Below are positions 1 through 11,990 of a stretch of 64,000 nucleotides of DNA, in pieces; position 1 is the first letter of the stretch, and every line of letters begins with the position of its first letter. The DNA is from Aptenodytes patagonicus (Eukaryota; Chordata; Aves; Sphenisciformes; Spheniscidae), in assembly GCF_965638725.1 (NCBI RefSeq), contig NC_134974.1, positions 3,122,143-3,186,142 of the forward strand, read 5' to 3'. The position numbers and the translations under genes were made by a program. The notes under the pieces are model-generated. The model had not been told where the DNA came from and did not search any database. It saw nothing but the letters and a program-made list of their open reading frames with translations.

Positions 1-3000
1 GATCAGTGGTTGGATGAGATACCTCCAGGGTCCATACCGACCAAAATCTTTTTGTGATTATTGTATTGGCGCACTTCAGTGGAGAGTATAGCAGGACATG
101 ACACATCCCTCTTGTTTTTGAAAGCTAAGGTATTTGATAAGAACCTTACCCTGTTATAAGCACCTTGAGAGGGTTAAGATAAGAACTGAGATCTTAGGAA
201 ATACCAGAAATAAGATAACTTCATCTTTGCCTGTGGCAAACAAACTGTACTATTCATGGTCTAATTTCCTGGACAACTTGGTTTTCTTCTGAGAACACCT
301 GCCGCACTCAGAGCTCACCATGTATTGAGCGAAGGGGGTCTAGCTGGGCAGGACCACAGCTGCTTTAGCAGCGTGGGTGCTGAGCAAAGTTCGATGCTGC
401 TGGATGTCCAAAGACTGTCTTTGAGAGAGGCACGTCTGGGAGCCAGGTTGAAGGGGGAGAATATATCTCCTCACGTCACAGGGCACTGTGAGAATTCATA
501 ACCTCCCTGATATTTCCGAGACTTACTTCTCTGGGTGATGAGCGCAACAGATAAATGCAAGAGGAAGCAAAAGGTTCCCTATTCAGAGCAGGGTTTGATG
601 TGTAGTAAACAAGCCCTGAGGCTGTACACTGAATGATGAAGATACAAACTGCACTGAACAGTGCAGGAACGCAGCACAAAACAATGTAATGTGTAGCTGT
701 CCAGAAAAGACTGGTTAATCTGTCTGGAAATAAAGACGTGGAGCACAGACAGTGCACCATGTCAGTGTGAAATTGGTGAGCGCTGCAGGTGCTGAGCTCC
801 ATGAAGGAGCCAGTGCAGCTGAATGAGAGGTTAGCGGGGCAGAATGGACAGAGACTGCTCAGAGCAAACTGGCTGCTAAGTCCTGGCCCAGGAGGCAGGC
901 TCGGGACCTGGGAAGGAGTGGGGTCAGTGAGATAGACCCACCCAGGACACTGCAACTGCTGAGCACTTTGTTGGCAGGAGGGTACTCAGAAATGCTGCAA
1001 ATTGAGAGAGCAGGCAGGAGTGGTTCCTCCAATCTGAGCTGCAAGCTAGAAAAGAGTTTTGACGCGTTATCGAAGGAATCTGTTGTGCCTGGGAATGTAG
1101 CAGTGGTGTTTTGGGTGTGATGCTGCCTTGAAAGAAGTCTGGGATGGATGGTCATCCCTTATATGCTGTATTCAAACCTGGAAAGACAAGGGAACAAACA
1201 CTAATAGCAACATATGGGCCCAGTCTGGCCGCTGTGACAGAGGTTATACCCATCCAGGGCTCTTCCTTCTCTGCAGGACCAGGTGAGACTCTGCTGTCCC
1301 CCAGAGCTGACTGGAGAGCACTGACTCTCCTTGGAAAATGCAAATCACCCTCGTTGTTTCTATGTCTTGTCAGATTGTATAAAGATACTTCAAGTTAATG
1401 CCAGGCCACCATGTGAGTTGCTCTCTGTATCTACTCTGTCCTCCTCACCACTGTTCCCCTTCTGCATCAGGGATGAACACAGGAGAGCGTTAGACCAAGA
1501 ACAGACCCACTGAGTTTCCTTATTCATTTGATAAGGCCTGTTAATACACCTGTACTGATTGACATTAATTAGCTGTTAATTTTTCCTAGTTCTCTTCTAT
1601 CAGCCTTCCCAGGACTTCTGGATACGGCCTCAGATGACAGGACTGTCTGCCTGCGCTGCACAGCTCCACTGATACTCTGAGCGATGCTGAAGGTTTGTAT
1701 CAGCAGCAGACGCCAACCATCCAGGCACAGGTTATTGTTTATATCAGCTAAATTACCCAGTGACCCAGGCCTGCTTCCTGCTGCACTGCCCAGCAGTCCT
1801 GCCTATTTACCATTTAGGTCTGGAATTGCAATAATGACATTACTTGATATAAAGCAAAGCTCCACCAGCTTTCCCGCTCTGGCTCTCCTCCTCCCGTTCT
1901 GCACAGAGGGCTCTCTCCCAGGAGGAGTCAGCAGTGGATTTGCTGCTAGAGATTGTGCTCGCTCTGGCTTTGCCTGTATCCTTCAAAGAGAATCACTGTG
2001 AGGAAGGAAGAGGTGTTAATCAGACTGTTTATCCCTTCAAAGTGAGCAGTTCATTTGGAATAAGTAGGGGAGCTCAGTGGACTCAGCTAACAGCAGCTTT
2101 ATCCCACCAATTTGTGCTTCCAGAGATGGCTTCTCCCTTCTCCTGAAGGTGCAGGGGAAGTGGTGGGTAAGAGGTACGCTTGGTCCAGACATACAGAGCA
2201 GGGGTGTAGCTGTTGTCAGTGCAAAAAATGCAGTTATAGAGGAGCCTGGAGCTGTGAGAGCATTTGGGAGAAACGTATTAATAGACTGCGCTAGGCAATG
2301 AGCACCTGTGAGATTGACAGCAACCAGATTTTATGGATTGGGACTTGTGGGTCCTTGTGGGGAGGGGGCTGGGCACTGTAAGGGTTAGCAGCAGTGAGAC
2401 AAGCGGTAGCGGGCAAGCTGAGTCTGGCACATCTGGTCTGAAAGCAGGTGGTTGTGGAGAAGGGCTGGTGGCTCCATCATGCACAAGGACAGATTACACT
2501 CAAATTTACGCTCCCAACAAGAGATTGTTCCTGCTTGGAAGCATGGTGCGAGTGGCACTTCTGATGGACCAAGGAGAGCTTCTAAAAAAACCTCTGCTAT
2601 GTTTAATTCCCAGACTGAGAAACAAATCCTCAAAGCAGGTGTGATGGCAAAACAGGGGGTTTTGCCCAGTTTGCGGCAAAGTGAAGGCCTAACTTGTTGC
2701 AAATGTGATGCCTTCACAAGTGGATGTGTTCTTCTTCTGTTCAAACATTGGAGGATGGGGCTTCATTTTGCACATAAGACTGTCTGTGGAGGGTACTGAG
2801 GCAGGAAGGGAGTAGCTGTGGAGTAAACGGGACTGCATGTGAGAGTGTGGGTGAGTAATGTGTGCAGCCTCATTCACAGCAGCACCACTTCATCCTGCAC
2901 CAGCAGAGCCCTGGTCACCCCCTCCCCAATTCCTGTCTGCATGGATCTGAGCAAAAAAACTTTTGGTGGACGGTGATTTGGCTGTAGCTGGATTTACTCA

Positions 3001-3258
3001 CGGTTTTGGGAACACGAAAAGGGACTGGCATGCCAACCCCATCCTGCCCCAAGTACTGTTGAGGAGTACAGAGATGGCAGATCTTGTTAGAGCAGAAGTG
3101 TGTAGTAGAGCCTGTGCCTTCTTGTGCTGCTCTTTGAGCCATAGCCACAGAGAGTGGGGCACAGCTTTCTCTGGACACGTCCTAATGTATGGATAAAACA
3201 GGATTTTAACTCTTACCTGCCCCCAGTTACTCAAGGCCCATGAGGGAGGTTATTCTGT
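1..3258. other. unique non-coding DNA, no gene seen
   Basis: No gene, RNA or repeat could be recognised here on either strand. The longest open frame is 159 codons on the minus strand (476-955); it has no recognisable domain and overlaps other short frames, as expected by chance. Composition is mixed, with CA/TG-rich stretches and few CpG, as in ordinary avian intergenic or intronic DNA. Confidence 0.6.
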
Positions 3259-3259
3259 A

Positions 3260-3279
3260 TGTATATATATATATATATA
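3260..3279. repeat. (TA)n microsatellite
   Basis: About nine uninterrupted TA units. They are followed directly by a short imperfect inverted repeat built on CTAGCTA (3282-3300). A simple repeat that is probably length-polymorphic. Confidence 0.9.
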
Positions 3280-3300
3280 CTCTAGCTATAGAGTAGCTAG

Positions 3301-6300
3301 GGACACATCCGGACAAGAGCTGCCACATGGTAGAGGAGAAAAATGTGGAAATTTGATAAGTGAGGATAAGGTTGGGGAAGGCAGTAGGACCTGCTTCAAG
3401 GGAGGCATTTGGTCAGCCTGTCTTCCTTGCCCTGTGGTGATGGAGTCAAGGTGCTGCAGTTAAATCGCTGATGCTGGCACTTGCACAGGATCTTGTATAT
3501 TAACCGCACTGCTGTTCTGTTGCAGACGTGTGAAAAATTACCCTGCTGAAACTACACTAATCACAGCATGCAATATGTATACTTGCAAGCACAGTATGCG
3601 AAGTCTGACTCTGCCAGCTAAGGATATGCTACAGTTCTCTCACACTTGCTTATGACTATTTAGTATCAGCACAGCAGCAGCACCAGTGAACCCTGTTTAT
3701 ATTATGCTGGGACTTTATTATATTAGGTGCTGCACAAAGAAACAAAAGTGCTCCTTTTCCCAAAAGCAGCTCAGAGGCCAAGTGTGGGACTGGGGCTCTG
3801 GGCACCCGTAGTCTGTAATGTCTTCTTCTCTGTGTCTCTTTGGATTTCATGCAATTTGCACTATACAGATCATTAACACAAATGTGTTGATCAAATCTCT
3901 GTGACTAACTAGAAATTGAGATTTTATTCCTCCCTTCATTCCAGTAGGAGGTAAGAGACCCCATGCCCAAAGCTTATTAGGGATCCAGATTGCACCTGTA
4001 TAACCCTTGGTGAGTTCCTGAAGAGTGTGTGTGTGTTGATGATGAACTTCTGATTTATAAACCTCCTATTTACAAATTAATTCTCAAGCACAGACACGTA
4101 GGCTGACCTGAGAAACCAGCACTGACAACTACCTTTCAAGTCCATTATATTCTCACTAAATCTGCTGCTCTCTCTGGCCTCTGCATTGGGAAAGAGCTCC
4201 ATGTTAGAAAACGCATCAATGGTAAAATTAAAAGGGATAACAGTTTCATTGCTTATTATCTGAGATTGTTTGCAGTTACTACCATCCTTTTAACTTGAGG
4301 TCTGAGCTAGCAGCCAAGCTAGAGGGCAGGTATTTACCCCTGTTCCTGGTGCCACCACCTTCCTTGCTGAATGTCTTATTGCATGGTTGTGGAGGAGTTA
4401 TGACAGAAATGAGGCATGTCCCACGGGAGGGTCAGCTGTTGAGTGCTGGGTGCACCTCTTGGGATAGACTCTGGAGGGAGAGGGCTTTGCAATGACAATG
4501 ACAATCCAATGACATTGGATTTGTCATTCATCTGCCATCAACCAACAGCTTTTGAAGACCATAGCAGGAACCTGGGCAGGGGATGGTGTGGTAAGCTAGC
4601 ACCTGCTCTTGCTAGCAGTGATGCCCTTGTGTTTTCTTTGCTGTGCCTGGGTTTGCTGTGCTGGGACTTGCTGAGCAGCCAGGACAGGGTCTCATCTGGC
4701 TAAACGATAGTCCCTTCATTGATGTCTCCATGTGAATTACCCACTACTTGCAGTTGCAGGATCCTGCAGTTTCATCTGGCCGTATTCCCTGGCACCTTGA
4801 CTTTCAGGAGAATAAATTTCCACCGGTGCCTGTAACTGCATTAATTACTGAGCATGCCTGGAGAAGCTTGTGTGAGCTGACCACTTCTTCCCTGAGGCCA
4901 TCTGGGAACCAGAAAAAAGGCTGCCTGGAGTCCCTGTGCCCTGAAAAGCTGTATTCCCTAGGAACATGCCTAATCACAGCAACAGGAAGCCGAGATAAAT
5001 GTGTGCAATGTCCCAGAGCTTTGAATATCTGCCCAGGAAATGGGATACCTGCAGGCCTCTTTCTGCCTACAGGAGATATGAACATCCATCTGGCACTGCA
5101 TCACGCCATGTGAACATACCTGCAGATAACTGTGCAGCTTGTTCAATCCCTGCTCAAAACGTGCCTGGCCCAGACATGGATGCCATTGTGCTGACAGGCA
5201 ATGTGCAGTGCTGAATGCTCCAGCATCAATCCAAGCCCTGTGTACTGATGTATACAGCTGGAGCAACCCATGGCTGGCTCTGCTAGATGACACTGCAGGG
5301 CTGTTAGCAACTGTTTTTTCCTGTAAAACTCAGAGCCTGCAAAACAAGAGGTACCTGGTTGCACTGCTGGAAGCAGCAGCTGCATATCACACTCTCACAG
5401 GCTCCTGCAACTCGCTGCTTGTGAAGCTGACACAAGACGACACTTCAAAGCTGCCCCAGTACAGCTCCCAGTAACCTGGTGTGGGATGTCTGTATGGGGT
5501 GAGGTGGAGTTAGCTTGCCCAGAGATGTCCAGGGATGTGAGAGGTCCTGGAGTACATAAGAAGTCACCCCAGGGATGGAAGTTGTGACACAGGACCTGCT
5601 GGAGTCCCATGCGCTTTTGGAATGACAGCTGGTGGCAAAGCTGGGTCTCCAGGGCATCTCAGATGGCACCAGACGTCTGTGTAGGCAACTGAGTCCCTAT
5701 TCTGGTTGCAGAGCAGACACTGGCTTCACTTGAATCTCTCTCCGGACCTTGCCAACTAGAGCTCCAGGGCTTGGTTTGGTTACCTTAATACCAATCTCTA
5801 AGTGCTATCTCAGATTCCCCAGGGTGCCCCACCTGTACATGAGTCTCCCATAGAACCTGTGTTTGATCTCTCAGCACTGTGTGGATGTCTGGGATACCCC
5901 AAGGCATCCAAAGCAGCACTATGAGTCAACATGTACGCAGCTGAATCCCAATTCCATCGACCGTGGTAGGAAGCTGTACATCCTGCTCCCTTGTAGGTGT
6001 CCAAATTTGAGTTGAACCTCTCAATTGGCTCTCCCTGGCCCGAATGTGACCTCTGTTTCTAAATGGAGTCTGAGGTGGCAGCTGAGATGGTGATGCTGGC
6101 ACTGGGTATATCCATGGTTAGGTGAGATGAATCTTGCAGATGGGATTTAGGATTGTGTCCATTTTACTTGTTCGTATCGTTTGAGAGCTGTGTTTTGCAG
6201 GATGCTTTGGAGACCTCCTGGTGATGGCACGTTTTCAGTGCGGGTTGAGACCTGCGGGTTGTGATGCTTTCAGTCCATTTTATAGGGGTGATGTTGATTT

Positions 6301-6424
6301 TAGCATTTGAGTTTCATGGTCATAATGTCATATGGGACCAAATGAAATGCTCTTCACATTTAATTATCATTAAATTATTAATTTCCCTTTATCACACAGA
6401 TTTATCATTCCATCAAGAAAACAG
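3301..6424. other. unique non-coding DNA with one hairpin
   Basis: No gene is recognised. The stretch holds the 32-bp hairpin listed separately and, at its right end (6355-6425), an AT-rich block with several TAAT/ATTA cores next to the antisense CR1 relic. All open frames are 121 codons or shorter and show no protein family signature. Confidence 0.55.
4497..4528. repeat. imperfect palindrome, hairpin with almost no loop
   Basis: The left arm (4497-4511) and right arm (4513-4528) are reverse complements except for one extra base in the right arm, with one base between them. The hexamer AATGAC also repeats directly at 4491-4503, so slippage followed by inversion is a plausible origin. No coding or terminator role is implied, because this is not a bacterial context. 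Confidence 0.8.
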
Positions 6425-6600
6425 GTTATGCTGATAAAGTCTATTTTCTGTGAACTCCCGTAGAACAGCCAGCTATTCCCTGTCCGACTGACAGGCCTGT
6501 AATTACCCGAGTCTTCTCATTTACCTTTCTAAATATTGGCACAGAATTACCTTTTTTCCCATCTGCTGAACCTCCTGGCTTTGTTCTCACTTCCTCACTT
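6425..6600 (-). pseudogene. CR1-like LINE relic, reverse transcriptase N-terminal part
   Basis: Read on the minus strand, this matches the start of the CR1-type reverse transcriptase. A peptide like VPIFRK, corresponding to the family's P-[IV]-F-K-K-G stretch, is followed about 10 residues later by NYRPVS (6487-6504). The two motifs lie in different frames, so at least one indel separates them. In working elements this segment lies just upstream of the fingers and palm of the polymerase encoded by ORF2. There is no 3' tail and no endonuclease part next to it, so it is a short internal relic of an old insertion. The match rests on motif order and remembered family sequence. It could be an L3 or another CR1-clade element rather than avian CR1 proper. 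Confidence 0.6.
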
Positions 6601-9600
6601 CCACCCATAGATCTGCCTTGGCTGACTCTCATACTAGCAGACCCAGGCAGTCTGCAAAGGTTTTTGCCTTTGGTCAGGACGGGAGCTCTCAGTTATCTCC
6701 AAGATTTCTTCCTGTAAGGGAGTCACATTTCTGCCCATCCTGCCACCCCTGGGTTTGTTCTTCCTTTTCTGTGAAGCAAGGTGTGACCTCCTTACTGAGA
6801 GCAATATTTGCAAGGAAATCTGGGTCACTAGATCAGTCTAAAGGGAACTTGCAGTAATTTTGTGGCATCTTTTGTGGAGGAGAAAACAGGTCTTTGGTCT
6901 CACAATGATCTTGTGAAGGCTGAGAAATTTTCCAACCCTCCACACAGGCAGAACGTGGTGTCCATCCGTGCTGCTCCCTGGTTGCTGCTCACACATCAGT
7001 CCTTCTGGCAAGCCTACCTCAGTTTTCCTTTGTGCATCGCACATGGCCACTCCTCATGTTTTGGTCTGGTCAGCTCCTTGGCTGTTTTCTCAGTTATAAA
7101 CTTCTTGGGAAGCAAGAAGCCTGGAGTCAGGAACTTGGGAATCCAGCTGACAGTCTCAGGCTCTCTTGGATCCAATTTTTCTCCCTGCAAGCTTAGTAAA
7201 CCCTTTGCTAGGATTAATAAGCCAACCCAGGTCTGCGCCCAAGTCCCAACCCACGTGTATCTTTGGCTGCTGACTCTTCTCACCTCACTTACTGTGTGAG
7301 TGATCCTCTCACCTGCCTCTTTCCCAAGTAGCTCCATAGAGATCTGCTGCTGAATGGAGACCCTCTCTGTGCCTGCCACTGCTGGACATGCAACCAAGGA
7401 ATTAGAGCAGCACAAATGGCAAGTTTAACCAACTCATTACCCTTCAATATACAGTAAATAAAATAATTGGCTTTAGACCCCTCTCAAAACCTCTGCTGTC
7501 TTCCCGACACAATGGTCACAGTGTTTAAACTCTGTGCTCACAAGCATTAGGCAGCACTGGGGAACTGGAAACCACAAATACTTTCTCCTCGGGCAAACAT
7601 GATAAATGTGTATTTACATAAAAATGGAATCAGGAAAAGCTAACAAGTGTTAAATACCAGCTCTGGAGGCTCTGGTATGAAGGGAAGCACAGAGTATCAG
7701 GAACAGATGGATTGCAAAGCTTGCAGAAAGACTCATCAGAGCAGTTCCAGCTGCCTGAACTCATATATAAGGCACAAAGGAAAAGGGGGCCAGAAAACAT
7801 CACAAGCCTTAAGACATGGGAAGTTGTGGTGTTGGCAGGGATTTTACCCGACATGCTTCTGCAGTGTCCTAGAAGGTATTAGCAGCTGTTTGACTAACGG
7901 GGTCCGGGTGATAGTGGATATTTGGATTTACAAAAAGTGTGGGAAAAGCCCTTCTATGACAACTCTGAAGGAAATTTAGCAGTCACAGATTAAGGGGAGA
8001 GTACTTGCAGGGACTAATAGCATGTTAAAGGATGGGGACCAAAGACTAGAGTGAGTATTTGGTTTTCATGGGGAGGCCGAATTAAGTGTCAAGTGGTGTG
8101 AAGATCTGTGCTGGAGCTGGCAGTGCTCAACATATTTACAAGAAAAGGAGATAATTGTGAGTGGCAGTATTTTTCATTGGTGCAGTATTGTTTAGGATAG
8201 TCAAATCTAAAGCTGTCTGTGCAGCCCTGCACCAGCTTCCGTGTCCTTGGGCTGCCTCCTGAGCTCTAAAAGAGATCCTGCAGGTCTTATGGCTGTTTTT
8301 TGTTCTTGGCCTCACTCAATGCCCTGGCATCCAGCACCCCAAATTTAGCATCACAGGACAAAAAGTCACGGCAAGGAGATCTGTAAGGAGACAAGGACCT
8401 GAAGGAAACTGAATCCTCACCACATGTATTGGGCTGTGCCAGGGCTCCTCATGTTTGCTCTGGAGAAAATTTGCCAGGACCAATATTCAGCCATAGCTGC
8501 AGAATTGGCTCGGGGTGTCTTTAAATACACTGATATGCACTGGATGCTTGATTTAAAAAAAATAATCTTTAAGGCTATTTAAATTTGTGCTGAGGGTAGT
8601 ATTCAGCACCTGGGGCCACTGGTCTGTGAACAGACCCAGAGCTGGCCCCGTAGTCTTGGATACGCCTCCTGCACCGCCACCATAACCATAAATGCTTACA
8701 ATTCTCTCTCTAGGGCACAGAGTCACTTTTTTCCTATTGCATTTCATATTTAATACACCTTAAAGGATAACAAGTATGTCAGCACCTTAATACTGCAATG
8801 TACTCTAGGACCAAATGTGATGCACAGATACAAATGATACTTGGACTGCATCCCAGTCCCCCCATCCTGTACCTTTTCCCTCTGTGTTTTAGGGAATAAA
8901 TTCCCAGGATTCCTCTTCTTTGTGATATTGCAAGAGGCACAAGAAAGTCTTTGAAATGGCTTGCAGGTTTAATGCTTAAGAGGAATGTTTAATTTGGGCT
9001 CCCTAAGATAGCCTTGATCAGATAAATGATGAAGGGCTCCAGCAAGAAGGGACACAAATGTTTGACTGAAAGTTTGAGAAAGCTTAAAAAAAAAAAAAAA
9101 TTCCTCAAAACAGCAAAATAGACAAATTTGAGAGAAAAAAAAAAGTTAAGAAACCAAACAAGAGGGACCCGTTCAGTGACATATGAATTTGCCAAAACTG
9201 CAATAAATAGACAGGCAGAGCTGAAGTGTGAAGTGTGGAGGTGTATTCCCGCTTGTAATTATAGAGAAACAAACACACTTTGTCATCCTTGTGGGAGAAA
9301 GCATCCTTATGAAATGCCTAGCATCCACCTTGTTGCTGAGATTAATACGCTGGATATTTACATGTTAATGCAACACATCTTTGCTCAGACCATCATAATG
9401 CCATTAAAAATAAGTAAACACATTCAAAGGATTGTTCAAAGGAAAATTATTAGTAGTGGATAAAAAGAAGCCCTGAAAAAAGATACCCAGGAAAAATGGA
9501 GAAGGCGAGAGGTGCTGGGCACAAGCTGCATTAAGGGAAGGCTGGACTAGAAATAAGAAAAAATATTCCTATGAAGGGGAGCAGTCAGGGGCCCAGGAGA

Positions 9601-9689
9601 AGATCATTCCTCCCAGATGTTTGTTCAACCCCACCTTATAAGCAAGTTTATACACTCCAGCGCAGCATGGTTGTATTGGTATGGTATCT
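6601..9689. other. unique non-coding DNA
   Basis: No gene or repeat family is recognised beyond poly-A runs at 9086-9100 and about 9134-9143. Minus-strand open frames at 7014-7415 (133 codons) and plus-strand frames at 6862-7299 (145 codons) overlap each other and look like chance frames. From about 8750 the DNA becomes AT-rich. Confidence 0.55.
9086..9100. repeat. poly-A tract
   Basis: A run of 15 A residues. No retroposon body could be recognised upstream of it, so it is treated as a simple homopolymer rather than a retrogene tail. Confidence 0.8.
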
Positions 9690-10200
9690 ACCTTCGTCCA
9701 TATTATTTTAGAGCTGTTATCGGCCTATTTGTTCCCTAATCTGTGTTTCTGAAATGGGCTGTTCTTATGTAGGCTCTAGGCACGTGTCCTCCCTAAATTG
9801 CACCCTATTTTTTTGCGGACTATTTCTCCCAATTTGTCAGGGTTATTTTGAATTCTAATCCTGGCTTCTAAGTTGATCCACCTGCAGATTTAATAAGAAA
9901 AGTCTTTATTCCATCATGAAAGTCAGGTGTGAAACGCTAAATAACGCTAGGCCTCGGCCAGATTTCCTCTTGATATATTTTCCCATTTTGAGCTAAAACC
10001 ATCTCCCAAGTAGATTTTTTTTTTTTAATAGTAGATGGTTTTGCACTTGTTTTAGAGAAGCTTAACTTAGATGACTTTCTCTACCTCATCTATAGGAGTG
10101 TCATACAAGATGTGTCAAAAGCTGTGTGGAAATCCCTGTACATGGCATCTTCTCTGGGGTGTCGGGAGGATTCTTGGAGAAAACTGCTGAATGCTCTGGA
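9690..10200 (-). pseudogene. ancient CR1/L3-like LINE relic, reverse transcriptase palm region
   Basis: On the minus strand, 10111-10122 encodes AFDT followed by a decayed equivalent of the family's VSHDIL stretch. This is the hallmark reverse-transcriptase motif that carries the first catalytic aspartate. Sequence on toward 9690 resembles the following part of the same old LINE family as I remember it from bird and turtle genomes. Reading frames are broken throughout by stops and indels, and a T-run (about 10015-10026) interrupts the match. No complete domain survives, so activity is excluded. The neighbouring endonuclease-like segment at 10650-11430 is in the same orientation and in the order expected for a single element, with a poorly matching stretch between them. 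Confidence 0.5.
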
Positions 10201-10649
10201 CCTGCAAGTCTAGAAGCCCTCCATGATGAAAGTCATGAAGCCCAGCTAATACAAAAATTAACTTCCTAATCTGTTATCTCCTTCCCTTGTATCACTGAAG
10301 ATTTCACACTTCTGCCACTGGAGCGAACTGGAGTAGCTCCCTTTTGAGTAAAGGCTGTAGCGAAAAGAGCCTCGTGCTTGTGACTGTTGCCTCTCGACAG
10401 CATTTCTGCGTGGTGAAGTGCTGGACCACCCCTTGCCGTTGCCCTCTGTGCACTGCCAGTGCCTTACAGACTGGTCGTGGGTGCCTCTCAAGTCCTCTGA
10501 AGTTGTGTCTCGTTTGGAGCCCAGACCCTCTGACTTTGTGCTTAATACCCTGTGCTGTTCTTAATTGTCCATCCTAAGTAACCTGAACTATTTTTCCTTT
10601 CTTTTCACTTCTGTCCTATGCTTGACATCAATGCAAAGTTTCTAGTTTT
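10201..10649. other. unassigned stretch between two antisense LINE segments
   Basis: I see no clear match here. In an intact element this interval would carry the link between endonuclease and reverse transcriptase, so it may be badly decayed LINE sequence or a later insertion. Open frames on both strands are 77 codons or shorter and unconvincing. Confidence 0.35.
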
Positions 10650-11430
10650 GAAAAGTTGGTCTTTTACTAAATTCCTCCTGCTGCTTCCTCATCAGAATAG
10701 TTTTCAGTTGTTGCTGTTGTTTCTCTAAGTAACCATGAGTTCTCTTTAGCATCTGCGTAGATTTCCCTTCCATGGGCTCTTCCTCACCAATTTTACCAGT
10801 TTATGAAGCAGCTGGTTTTCTTCTTGTTTTTCTTCCCTTTTGGCCAGAATCAAATCTAGAAAAACTTCAGCTTTAGGGTTTTTGTTTGTCTGTTTTACCT
10901 TTTGGATAAAAGCTGTTCTGCCAATGCAGTCATAAAACTTGCCAAGCAATCAGTGATTTACAGGATCCCTGTCAAGCAATCCTGAGTAGCTAAAATCCCT
11001 TGCTACTATCAAATACTATTTTTTGGATGATATTATGAACGACTCATTAAAATGGCTGGTCTGTTTTCTCTTCCTAGCTGAATTTCTGTATGCCTCTGCT
11101 TTAGTAGCACCCATTTTTCCTTCTTTAATTCTTATTCAGAGATATTTCCTCCTGCAGTCTCATACTCAGTGAATGTACCTATGCTCTTGAGATCCTCCTT
11201 TTTCTCCTTGTTCACCCTTCCTGAACAAGCTATACAGTTGGATATTAATATTCCAGACATAAGTTATCCCAACAAGCCTGTTATGCCAATTAAATCAGAA
11301 TTTTGCTTTGTATGCAGAATTTGAGCCCCTCCTGTTTGTTCTGTTTCTAATGTTTGTATACACAGATTTCTAAGACACGTTGTCCACTAAACACGTTGTC
11401 CACTATTGTCCTTGTCCTCTTATGAACTAC
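10650..11430 (-). pseudogene. ancient CR1-like LINE relic, endonuclease part of ORF2
   Basis: The minus strand at 11279-11296 encodes DLIGIT. A decayed stretch follows that aligns with the CR1 apurinic-type endonuclease segment, where the family reads roughly DLIGITETWWD, then SHDWN, then GYRLFR; here one in-frame stop and several substitutions are visible. In intact CR1 this domain nicks target DNA to start target-primed reverse transcription. The segment is upstream, in element orientation, of the reverse transcriptase relic at 9690-10200, so both may come from one insertion. A 16-bp tandem duplication at 11375-11406 interrupts its 5' side. Sequence between 10650 and 11200 matches only weakly. 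Divergence is high, so the insertion is old. Confidence 0.5.
11375..11406. repeat. 16-bp tandem duplication
   Basis: Two adjacent copies of a 16-base unit (ACACGTTGTCCACTAA), differing only in the last base. Probably a replication-slippage duplication inside the old LINE relic. Confidence 0.85.
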
Positions 11431-11449
11431 AAATGGTTCAAAAGCCATC

Positions 11450-11990
11450 CTGAAATCAGTATGGTTTCTTGCTTGTCAAAAGATTGTTTCAGAACATTAC
11501 TTCTCTGGTGGTTAGAATCCTATTAATTTTCAGCCTATGTTCATGGCAAATTTATATTTATTTATTCTTGTGCCAATTTGTGCTTTGGATTAAATAGGTC
11601 TTCTCCCTCCATGGTGTTTACTTCCCTGTCGTATTTATAGCAAGCTTTTCCATCTCTCCTTAGCCTTCGCTTTGTTGCATTGAACAAACTGAGTTCTGTC
11701 ATTTCAGATGGACTCCCATTTTTGAGCAGAAATCCTTAGGATCAGTGCCTAAGCATGCGCCTGTTCCTTTCCTCTGCTAAATTGCACTGGAGTGATGTTA
11801 CTCCAGACCTCAAGATCAGTCAGCCCTTCTTGTGCAATAACCTTACTCCACTTTGTATTGATGATACTTCAACTTTAGGCCAGCTACAAATTTTGTGATA
11901 ATTCCTGCTGGAATCGCTCAATGAAATATTAACTCCTAGATGGCTGTTTAATAGCTGATCCATTGCCTACTGGTAGAAATTAGCATCAGG
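11450..11990 (-). pseudogene. second ancient CR1/L3-like LINE relic, 3' end of ORF2
   Basis: On the minus strand this resembles the C-terminal end of ORF2 from an old CR1/L3-type LINE. The best-matching part is around 11515-11660, where I recall nearly the same antisense wording from bird and turtle repeats; the match fades toward 11990. The piece lies 5' (in element orientation) of the endonuclease relic at 10650-11430, which is the wrong order for one element, so it should be a separate insertion. Frames are destroyed. No octamer tail is visible. The assignment depends on remembered family sequence and is moderate only. Confidence 0.45.
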
